Assembly: GCA_963966185.1 (NCBI GenBank) | Contig: CAWZYM010000089.1 | Location: 372,001-436,000, forward strand | Direction: 5' to 3' | From: Rhabditoides inermis | Taxonomy: Eukaryota; Nematoda; Chromadorea; Rhabditida; Rhabditidae | Length of the DNA: 64,000 bases | In this document: piece by piece, positions 9,757 through 18,662 of the stretch | Numbering within the stretch: position 1 is the stretch's first letter | Layout of the letters: each line of letters starts with the position of its first letter | Made by a program: the position numbers and the translations under genes | Notes under the pieces: model-generated | What the model was told of the DNA's origin: nothing | Database searches by the model: none | What the model saw: only the letters and a program-made list of their open reading frames with translations

Positions 9757-10930
9757 ACTTTTTATTTTTGTAAACCTGGTTTGTCCAACTTTACCGGCCT
9801 TTCATCCTTGTAAACCTGGTTTGTCCAACTTTACCGGCCTTTCAACCTTCTAAACCTGGTTTGTCCAACTTCACCGGCCTTTCATCCTTGTAAACCTGGT
9901 TTGTCCAACTCCACCGGCCTTTCATCCTTTTAATTCTGGTTTGTCCAACTTTTACGGACTTTTCATCCTTGTAAACCTGGTTTGTCCAACTTTACCGGCC
10001 TTTCATCTTTGTAAACCTGGTTTGTCCAACTTTACCGGCCTTTCATCCATGTAAACCTGGTTTGTCGAATTTTACCGGGTTTTCATCCATGTAAACCTGG
10101 TTTGTCCAACTTTACCGTCCTTTCATCCATGTAAACCTGGTTTGTCGAATTTTACCGGGTTTTCATCAATGTAAACCTGGTTTGTCCAACTTTACCGGAC
10201 TTTTTATCTTTGTAAACCTGGTTTATCCAACTTTACCGGTCTTTCATCCTTGTAAACCTGGTTTGTCCAACTTTACCGGCCTTTCAACCTTCTAAACCTG
10301 GTTTGTCCAACTTCACCGGCCTTTCATCCTTGTAAACCTGGTTTGTCCAACTCCACCGGCCTTTCATCCTTGTAAATCTGGTTTGTCCAACTTTTACGGA
10401 CTTTTCATCCTTGTAAACCTGGTTTGTACAACTTTACCGGCCTTTCATTCTTGTAAACCTGGTTTGTCCAACTTTACCGGCCTTTCAACCTTCTAAACCT
10501 GGTTTGTCCAACTTCACCGGCCTTTCATCCTTGTAAACCTGGTTTGTCCCACTCCACCGGCCTTTCATCCTTGTAAACCTGGTTTGTCCAACTTTTACGG
10601 ACTTTTCATCCTTGTAAACCTGGTTTGTACAACTCCACCGGCCTTTCATCCTTGTGAACCTGGTCGGTCCAACTTTACCGCCCTTTCAACCTTGTAAACC
10701 TGGTTTGTCCAACTTTACCGGCCTTTCATCTTTGTAAACCTGGTTTGTCCAACTTTACCGGGTTTTTATCTTTGAAAACCTGGTTTGTCTAACTTTACCG
10801 GCAATTCATCCTTGTAAACCTAGTTTGTCCAACTTTACCGGGTTTTTATCCATGTTAACCTGGTTTGTCCAACTTTACCGGGTTTTCATCCATGTAAACC
10901 TGGTTTGTCGAACTTTACCGCCTTTCATCC
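9733..10930 (-). repeat. Orientation block 9, '-' arm ending in a flipped junction A
   Basis: Starts at B with m21 to m16. At about 9990 it changes to the reverse complement of the '+' arm seen in blocks 2, 4 and 8: m1/m8, m25, m24, m23, m22/m24-like, m21, and so on down to m3. It ends at CCTTTCATCC/TGGACAAACC, which is junction A read on the other strand. From about 9990 this is an inverted copy of a '+' arm. Confidence 0.88.
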
Positions 10931-10968
10931 TGGACAAACCAGGTTTACATGGATGAAAACCCGGTAAA
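10874..10968. repeat. Junction A inverted repeat, flipped copy
   Basis: The exact reverse complement of the other A joints: CCTTTCATCC joined to TGGACAAACC at 10930/10931. A switch from '-' to '+' remains '-' to '+' when flipped, so orientation alone hides this. The monomer identities on each side show that the surrounding segment was inverted. Confidence 0.9.
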
Positions 10969-12748
10969 ATTCGACAAACCAGGTTTACATGGATGAAAGG
11001 CCGGTAAAGTTGGACAAACCAGGTTTACAAAGATGAAAGGCCGGTAAAGTTGGACAAACCAGGTTTACAAGGATGAAAACTTGGTAAAGTTGGACAAACC
11101 AGGTTTACAAGGATGAAAGGCGGTAAAGTTCGACAAACCAGGTTTACATGGATGAAAACCTGGTAAAGTTGGACAAACCAGCTTAACATGGATAAAAACC
11201 CGGTAAAATTGGACAAACTAGGTTTACAAGGATGAAATGCCGGTAAAGTTAGACAAACCAGGCTTTCAAGGATAAAAACCCGGTAAAGTTGGACAAACCA
11301 GGTTTACAAGGATGAAAAGTCCGTAAAAGTTGGACAAACCAGATTTAAAAGGATGAAAGGCCGGTGGAGTTGGACAAACCAGGTTTACAAGGATGAAAGG
11401 CCGGTGAAGTTGGACAAACCATGTTTAGAAGATTGAAAGGCCGGTAAAGTTGGACAAACCAGGTTTACAAGGATGAAAGGCCGGTAAAGTTGGACAAACA
11501 TGGTTTACAAAGATAAAAAGTCCGGTAAAGTTGGACAAACCAGGTTTACAAAGATGAAAGGCCGGTAAAGTTGGACAAACCAGGTTTACAAGGATGAAAA
11601 CTTGGTAAAGTTGGACAAACCAGGTTTACAATGATGAAAGGCGGTAAAGATCGACAAACCAGGTTTACATGGATGAAAACCTGGTAAAGTTGGACAAACC
11701 AGCTTAACATGGATAAAAACCCGGTAAAGTTGGACAAACTAGGTTTACAAGGATGAAATGCCGGTAAAGTTAGACAAACCAGGCTTTCAAGGATAAAAAC
11801 CCGGTAAAGTTGGACAAACCAGGTTTACAAGGATGAAAAGTCCGTAAAAGTTGGACAAACCAGATTTAAAAGGATGAAAGGCCGGTGGAGTTGGACAAAC
11901 CAGGTTTACAAGGATGAAAGGCCGGTGAAGTTGGACAAACCAGGTTTAGAAGATTGAAAGGCCGGTAAAGTTGGACAAACCAGGTTTACAAGGATGAAAG
12001 GCCGGTAAAGTTGGACAAACAAGGTTTACAAAGATAAAAAGTCCGGTAAAGTTGGACAAACCAGGTTTACAAAGATGAAAGGCCGGTAAAGTTGGACAAA
12101 CCAGGTTTACAAGGATGAAAACTTGGTAAAGTTGGACAAACCAGGTTTACAATGATGAAAGGCGGTAAAGATCGACAAACCAGGTTTACATGGATGAAAA
12201 CCCGGTAAAGTTGGACAAACCAGGTTTACATGGATGAAAACCCGGTAAAGTTCGACAAAACAGGTTTACATGGATGAAAACCCGGTAAAGTTGGACAAAC
12301 CAGGTTAACATGGATAAAAACCCGGTAAAGTTGGACAAACTAGGTTTACAAGGATGAAATGCCGGTAGAGTTAGACAAACCAGATTTTCAAGGATGAAAA
12401 CCCGGTAAAGTTGGACAAACCAGGTTTATAAAGATGAAAGGCCGGTAAAGTTGGACAAACCAGGTTTACAAGGTTGAAATGCCGGTAAAGTTGGACCAAC
12501 CAGGTTTACAAGGATGAAAGGCCGGTGGAGTTGGACAAACCAGGTTTACAAGGATGAAAAGTCCGTAAAAGTTGGACAAACCAGAATTAAAAGGATGAAA
12601 GGCCGGTGGAGTTGGACAAACCAGGTTTACAAGGATGAAAGGCCGGTGAAGTTGGACAAACCAGGTTTAGAAGGTTGAAAGGCCGGTAAAGTTGGACAAA
12701 CCAGGTTTACAAAAATAAAAAGTCCGGTAAAGTTGGACAAACCAGGTT
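10931..12748 (+). repeat. Orientation block 10, flipped counterpart of a '-' arm
   Basis: Begins with m24, m25 and m1, then two 13-monomer HOR copies in '+' orientation (11015-11535, 11536-12056). Then come m1, m2, m3, m4-like monomers, m5, m6, m7, m8, m9 and so on to m21, ending at a flipped junction B. Read backwards this is the '-' arm of blocks 3 and 13. Confidence 0.88.
11015..12056 (+). repeat. 13-monomer HOR, two copies in '+' orientation
   Basis: Copies at 11015-11535 and 11536-12056, 521 bp apart: m1 to m7 then m16 to m21. They lie inside the flipped segment, which is why they read in the opposite direction to the other 13-monomer units. Confidence 0.9.
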
Positions 12749-12776
12749 GTAAACCTAGTTTGTCCAACTTTACCGG
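12724..12776. repeat. Junction B hairpin, flipped copy
   Basis: Reverse complement of the other B joints (AGGTTGTAAACCTAG at 12745-12759), switch at 12748/12749. Together with the flipped A joint at 10930 it shows that a segment of roughly 2.7 kb was inverted as a block. Confidence 0.9.
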
Positions 12777-12794
12777 GTTTTTATCCATCCTTGT
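12749..12794 (-). repeat. Orientation block 11, 46 bp '-' sliver
   Basis: Only about one monomer: the complement of m6 start and m5 (CCTAGTTTGTCC, then CCGGGTTTTTATCC), followed by ATCCTTGTA of another unit. It lies between a flipped junction B and the unique joint C, and is probably the remnant left at the edge of the inverted segment. Confidence 0.82.
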
Positions 12795-12800
12795 ATGAAA
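12780..12800. other. Joint C, unique orientation joint and duplication edge
   Basis: TTTATCC, then ATCCTTGTA, then TGAAAGACCGG: '-' sequence meets '+' sequence at about 12794/12795, with a few extra '-' bases in between. It occurs once. Its right side is exactly where the 5,997 bp-offset duplication of 6798 onward begins, so it marks the insertion edge of that copy. Confidence 0.8.
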
Positions 12801-12991
12801 GACCGGTAAAGTTGGATAAACCAGGTTTACAAAGATAAAAAGTCCGGTAAAGTTGGACAAACCAGGTTTACAAGGATGAAAGGCGGTAAAGTTCGACAAA
12901 CCAGGTTTACATGGATGAAAACCTGGTAAAGTTGGACAAACCAGCTTAACATGGATAAAAACCCGGTAAAGTTGGACAAACTAGGTTTACA
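12795..12991 (+). repeat. Orientation block 12, '+' stub
   Basis: m20 from TGAAAGACCGG, then m21, m3, m4, m5 and the start of m6, ending at junction B. It equals 6798-6994 at an offset of 5,997 bp, including the m21-to-m3 jump. Its left end is therefore the left end of a duplicated segment. Confidence 0.87.
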
Positions 12992-13015
12992 ACCTGGTTT
13001 GTCCAACTTTACCGG
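12963..13015. repeat. Junction B hairpin (copy 6)
   Basis: Identical palindrome in the usual orientation, only about 240 bp from the flipped copy; the switch is at 12991/12992. Confidence 0.92.
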
Positions 13016-14807
13016 ACTTTTTATTTTTGTAAACCTGGTTTGTCCAACTTTACCGGCCTTTCAACCTTCTAAACCTGGTTTGTCCAACTTCACCGGCCTT
13101 TCATCCTTGTAAACCTGGTTTGTCCAACTCCACCGGCCTTTCATCCTTTTAATTCTGGTTTGTCCAACTTTTACGGACTTTTCATCCTTGTAAACCTGGT
13201 TTGTCCAACTCCACCGGCCTTTCATCCTTGTAAACCTGGTTGGTCCAACTTTACCGGCATTTCAACCTTGTAAACCTGGTTTGTCCAACTTTACCGGCCT
13301 TTCATCTTTATAAACCTGGTTTGTCCAACTTTACCGGGTTTTCATCCTTGAAAATCTGGTTTGTCTAACTCTACCGGCATTTCATCCTTGTAAACCTAGT
13401 TTGTCCAACTTTACCGGGTTTTTATCCATGTTAACCTGGTTTGTCCAACTTTACCGGGTTTTCATCCATGTAAACCTGTTTTGTCGAACTTTACCGGGTT
13501 TTCATCCATGTAAACCTGGTTTGTCCAACTTTACCGGGTTTTCATCCATGTAAACCTGGTTTGTCGATCTTTACCGCCTTTCATCATTGTAAACCTGGTT
13601 TGTCCAACTTTACCAAGTTTTCATCCTTGTAAACCTGGTTTGTCCAACTTTACCGGCCTTTCATCTTTGTAAACCTGGTTTGTCCAACTTTACCGGACTT
13701 TTTATCTTTGTAAACCTTGTTTGTCCAACTTTACCGGCCTTTCATCCTTGTAAACCTGGTTTGTCCAACTTTACCGGCCTTTCAATCTTCTAAACCTGGT
13801 TTGTCCAACTTCACCGGCCTTTCATCCTTGTAAACCTGGTTTGTCCAACTCCACCGGCCTTTCATCCTTTTAAATCTGGTTTGTCCAACTTTTACGGACT
13901 TTTCATCCTTGTAAACCTGGTTTGTCCAACTTTACCGGGTTTTTATCCTTGAAAGCCTGGTTTGTCTAACTTTACCGGCATTTCATCCTTGTAAACCTAG
14001 TTTGTCCAACTTTACCGGGTTTTTATCCATGTTAAGCTGGTTTGTCCAACTTTACCAGGTTTTCATCCATGTAAACCTGGTTTGTCGATCTTTACCGCCT
14101 TTCATCATTGTAAACCTGGTTTGTCCAACTTTACCAAGTTTTCATCCTTGTAAACCTGGTTTGTCCAACTTTACCGGCCTTTCATCTTTGTAAACCTGGT
14201 TTGTCCAACTTTACCGGACTTTTTATCTTTGTAAACCATGTTTGTCCAACTTTACCGGCCTTTCATCCTTGTAAACCTGGTTTGTCCAACTTTACCGGCC
14301 TTTCAATCTTCTAAACATGGTTTGTCCAACTTCACCGGCCTTTCATCCTTGTAAACCTGGTTTGTCCAACTCCACCGGCCTTTCATCCTTTTAAATCTGG
14401 TTTGTCCAACTTTTACGGACTTTTCATCCTTGTAAACCTGGTTTGTCCAACTTTACCGGGTTTTTATCCTTGAAAGCCTGGTTTGTCTAACTTTACCGGC
14501 ATTTCATCCTTGTAAACCTAGTTTGTCCAATTTTACCGGGTTTTTATCCATGTTAAGCTGGTTTGTCCAACTTTACCAGGTTTTCATCCATGTAAACCTG
14601 GTTTGTCGAACTTTACCGCCTTTCATCCTTGTAAACCTGGTTTGTCCAACTTTACCAAGTTTTCATCCTTGTAAACCTGGTTTGTCCAACTTTACCGGCC
14701 TTTCATCTTTGTAAACCTGGTTTGTCCAACTTTACCGGCCTTTCATCCATGTAAACCTGGTTTGTCGAATTTTACCGGGTTTTCATCCATGTAAACCTGG
14801 TTTGTCC
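12992..14807 (-). repeat. Orientation block 13, '-' arm (1,816 bp)
   Basis: Matches 6995-8511 at offset 5,997 up to about 14508. After that it follows block 3 (3805-4103 at offset 10,704). It contains two 13-monomer HOR copies at 13562-14082 and 14083-14603 and ends at junction A. It is a patchwork of two earlier blocks. Confidence 0.9.
13562..14603 (-). repeat. 13-monomer HOR, two copies of 521 bp
   Basis: Copies at 13562-14082 and 14083-14603. The second copy carries CCATGTTTG and ACATGGTTTG variants also seen at 8239 and 8318. Confidence 0.88.
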
Positions 14808-14865
14808 AGGATGAAAGGCGGTAAAGTTCGACAAACCAGGTTTACATGGATGAAAACCCGGTAAA
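14771..14865. repeat. Junction A inverted repeat (copy 6)
   Basis: Same joint and arms as copy 1; the switch is at 14807/14808. Confidence 0.92.
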
Positions 14866-15928
14866 GTTGGACAAACCAGGTTAACATGGATAAAAACCCG
14901 GTAAAGTTGGACAAACTAGGTTTACAAGGATGAATTGCCGGTAAAGTTAGACAAACCAGGTTTTCAAAGATAAAAACCCGGTAAAGTTGGACAAACCAGG
15001 TTTACAAAGATGAAAGGCCGGTAAAGTTGGACAAACCAGGTTTACAAGGTTGAAAGGGCGGTAAAGTTGGACCGACCAGGTTCACAAGGATGAAAGGCCG
15101 GTGGAGTTGTACAAACCAGGTTTACAAGGATGAAAAGTCCGTAAAAGTTGGACAAACCAGGTTTACAAGGATGAAAGGCCGGTGGAGTGGGACAAACCAG
15201 GTTTACAAGGATGAAAGGCCGGTGAAGTTGGACAAACCAGGTTTAGAAGGTTGAAAGGCCGGTAAAGTTGGACAAACCAGGTTTACAAGAATGAAAGGCC
15301 GGTAAAGTTGTACAAACCAGGTTTACAAGGATGAAAAGTCCGTAAAAGTTGGACAAACCAGATTTACAAGGATGAAAGGCCGGTGGAGTTGGACAAACCA
15401 GGTTTACAAGGATGAAAGGCCGGTGAAGTTGGACAAACCAGGTTTAGAAGGTTGAAAGGCCGGTAAAGTTGGACAAACCAGGTTTACAAGGATGAAAGAC
15501 CGGTAAAGTTGGATAAACCAGGTTTACAAAGATAAAAAGTCCGGTAAAGTTGGACAAACCAGGTTTACATTGATGAAAACCCGGTAAAATTCGACAAACC
15601 AGGTTTACATGGATGAAAGGACGGTAAAGTTGGACAAACCAGGTTTACATGGATGAAAACCCGGTAAAATTCGACAAACCAGGTTTACATGGATGAAAGG
15701 CCGGTAAAGTTGGACAAACCAGGTTTACAAAGATGAAAGGCCGGTAAAGTTGGACAAACCAGGTTTACAAGGATGAAAACTTGGTAAAGTTGGACAAACC
15801 AGGTTTACAAGGATGAAAGGCGGTAAAGTTCGACAAACCAGGTTTACATGGATGAAAACCTGGTAAAGTTCGACAAACCAGCTTAACATGGATAAAAACC
15901 CGGTAAAGTTGGACAAACTAGGTTTACA
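14808..15928 (+). repeat. Orientation block 14, '+' arm (1,121 bp)
   Basis: Fourth copy of the full-length '+' arm (m3 to m25, then m1 to m6 start). It matches 4104-5224 at offset 10,704 and 8612-9732 at offset 6,196. Confidence 0.92.
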
Positions 15929-15952
15929 ACCTGGTTTGTCCAACTTTACCGG
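15900..15952. repeat. Junction B hairpin (copy 7)
   Basis: Identical palindrome; the switch is at 15928/15929. Confidence 0.93.
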
Positions 15953-17747
15953 ACTTTTTATTTTTGTAAACCTGGTTTGTCCAACTTTACCGGCCTTTCA
16001 TCCTTGTAAACCTGGTTTGTCCAACTTTACCGGCCTTTCAACCTTCTAAACCTGGTTTGTCCAACTTCACCGGCCTTTCATCCTTGTAAACCTGGTTTGT
16101 CCAACTCCACCGGCCTTTCATCCTTTTAATTCTGGTTTGTCCAACTTTTACGGACTTTTCATCCTTGTAAACCTGGTTTGTCCAACTCCACCGGCCTTTC
16201 ATCCTTGTAAACCTGGTTGGTCCAACTTTACCGGCCTTTCATCCATGTAAACCTGGTTTGTCGAATTTTACCGGGTTTTCATCCATGTAAACCTGGTTTG
16301 TCCAACTTTACCGTCCTTTCATCCATGTAAACCTGGTTTGTCGAATTTTACCGGGTTTTCATCAATGTAAACCTGGTTTGTCCAACTTTACCGGACTTTT
16401 TATCTTTGTAAACCTGGTTTATCCAACTTTACCGGTCTTTCATCCTTGTAAACCTGGTTTGTCCAACTTTACCGGCCTTTCAACCTTCTAAACCTGGTTT
16501 GTCCAACTTCACCGGCCTTTCATCCTTGTAAACCTGGTTTGTCCAACTCCACCGGCCTTTCATCCTTGTAAATCTGGTTTGTCCAACTTTTACGGACTTT
16601 TCATCCTTGTAAACCTGGTTTGTACAACTTTACCGGCCTTTCATTCTTGTAAACCTGGTTTGTCCAACTTTACCGGCCTTTCAACCTTCTAAACCTGGTT
16701 TGTCCAACTTCACCGGCCTTTCATCCTTGTAAACCTGGTTTGTCCCACTCCACCGGCCTTTCATCCTTGTAAACCTGGTTTGTCCAACTTTTACGGACTT
16801 TTCATCCTTGTAAACCTGGTTTGTACAACTCCACCGGCCTTTCATCCTTGTGAACCTGGTCGGTCCAACTTTACCGCCCTTTCAACCTTGTAAACCTGGT
16901 TTGTCCAACTTTACCGGCCTTTCATCTTTGTAAACCTGGTTTGTCCAACTTTACCGGGTTTTTATCTTTGAAAACCTGGTTTGTCTAACTTTACCGGCAA
17001 TTCATCCTTGTAAACCTAGTTTGTCCAACTTTACCGGGTTTTTATCCATGTTAACCTGGTTTGTCCAACTTTACCAAGTTTTCATCCTTGTAAACCTGGT
17101 TTGTCCAACTTTACCGGCCTTTCATCTTTGTAAACCTGGTTTGTCCAACTTTACCGGACTTTTTATCTTTGTAAACCTTGTTTGTCCAACTTTACCGGCC
17201 TTTCATCCTTGTAAACCTGGTTTGTCCAACTTTACCGGCCTTTCAATCTTCTAAACCTGGTTTGTCCAACTTCACCGGCCTTTCATCCTTGTAAACCTGG
17301 TTTGTCCAACTCCACCGGCCTTTCATCCTTTTAAATCTGGTTTGTCCAACTTTTACGGACTTTTCATCCTTGTAAACCTGGTTTGTCCAACTTTACCGGG
17401 TTTTTATCCTTGAAAGCCTGGTTTGTCTAACTTTACCGGCATTTCATCCTTGTAAACCTAGTTTGTCCAACTTTACCGGGTTTTTATCCATGTTAAGCTG
17501 GTTTGTCCAACTTTACCAGGTTTTCATCCATGTAAACCTGGTTTGTCGAACTTTACCGCCTTTCATCCTTGTAAACCTGGTTTGTCCAACTTTACCAAGT
17601 TTTCATCCTTGTAAACCTGGTTTGTCCAACTTTACCGGCCTTTCATTTTTGTAAACCTGGTTTGTCCAACTTTACCGGCCTTTCATCCATGTAAACCTGG
17701 TTTGTCGAATTTTACCGGGTTTTCATCCATGTAAACCTGGTTTGTCC
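15929..17747 (-). repeat. Orientation block 15, last '-' arm
   Basis: Begins at B. To about 17056 it follows 9733-10860 at offset 6,196, including the rare TTTTCATCAATG variant (16357, matching 10161). Two or so monomers near 16177-16250 differ from 9981-10050 without changing the offset. From about 17060 it switches to a 13-monomer-HOR-type order and closes with m25, m24 and junction A. Confidence 0.89.
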
Positions 17748-17805
17748 AGGATGAAAGGCGGTAAAGTTCGACAAACCAGGTTTACATGGATGAAAACCCG
17801 GTAAA
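17711..17805. repeat. Junction A inverted repeat (copy 7, last switch)
   Basis: Same joint, switch at 17747/17748. It opens the 46 kb unidirectional part. The '+' side follows m3, m4, m5, m6, m7 and then leaves the order of the 1,121 bp arms. Confidence 0.92.
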
Positions 17806-17820
17806 GTTGGACAAACCAGG

Positions 17821-18660
17821 TTAACATGGATAAAAACCCGGTAAAGTTGGACAAACTAGGTTTACAAGGATGAATTGCCGGTAAAGTTAGACAAACCAGG
17901 TTTTCAAGGATAAAAACCCGGTAAAGTTGGACAAACCAGGTTTACAAAGATGAAAAGTCCGTAAAAGTTGGACAAACCATATTTAAAAGGATGAAAGGCC
18001 GGTGGAGTTGGACAAACCAGGTTTACAAGGATGAAAGGCCGGTGAAGTTGGACAAACCAGATTTAGAAGGTTGAAAGGCCGGTAAAGTTGGACAAACCAG
18101 GTTTACAAGGATGAAAGGCCGGTAAAGTTGGACAAACAAGGTTTACAAAGATAAAAAGTCCGGTAAAGTTGGACAAACCAGGTTTACATTGATGAAAACC
18201 CGGTAAAATTCGACAAACCAGGTTTACATGGATGAAAGGACGGAAGAGTTGGACAAACCAGGTTTTCAAGGATGAAAGGCCGGTAAAATTGGACAAACCA
18301 GGTTAACATGGATAAAAACCCGGTAAAGTTGGACAAACTAGGTTTACAAGGATGAATTGCCGGTAAAGTTAGACAAACCAGGTTTTCAAGGATAAAAACC
18401 CGGTAAAGTTGGACAAACCAGGTTTACAAAGATGAAAAGTCCGTAAAAGTTGGACAAACCATATTTAAAAGGATGAAAGGCCGGTGGAGTTGGACAAACC
18501 AGGTTTACAAGGATGAAAGGCCGGTGAAGTTGGACAAACCAGATTTAGAAGGTTGAAAGGCCGGTAAAGTTGGACAAACCAGGTTTACAAGGATGAAAGG
18601 CCGGTAAAGTTGGACAAACAAGGTTTACAAAGATAAAAAGTCCGGTAAAGTTGGACAAAC
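17821..18660 (+). repeat. 482 bp local tandem duplication
   Basis: TTAACATGGATAAAAACCC starts at 17821 and again at 18303. Twelve monomers repeat with the same private variants (CCATATTTAAAAGG, CAAACAAGG). The second copy stops at about 18660, where AAGGTTG replaces CATTGATG. Confidence 0.82.
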
Positions 18661-18662
18661 CA

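Larger units (their letters stand above)
6798..10860. repeat. Large duplication D2, left copy
   Basis: Matches 12795-14508 at offset 5,997 (6798-8511) and 14708-17056 at offset 6,196 (8512-10860). The change of offset falls where the left copy has lost about 200 bp around 8512. Rare variants are shared, including CCATGTTTGTCC near 8239 and 14236. Confidence 0.82.
12795..17056. repeat. Large duplication D2, right copy
   Basis: Right copy of 6798-10860. Its left edge is joint C. Between 14509 and 14707 it carries sequence missing from the left copy but present at 3805-4003, so the left copy suffered the deletion. Confidence 0.82.
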
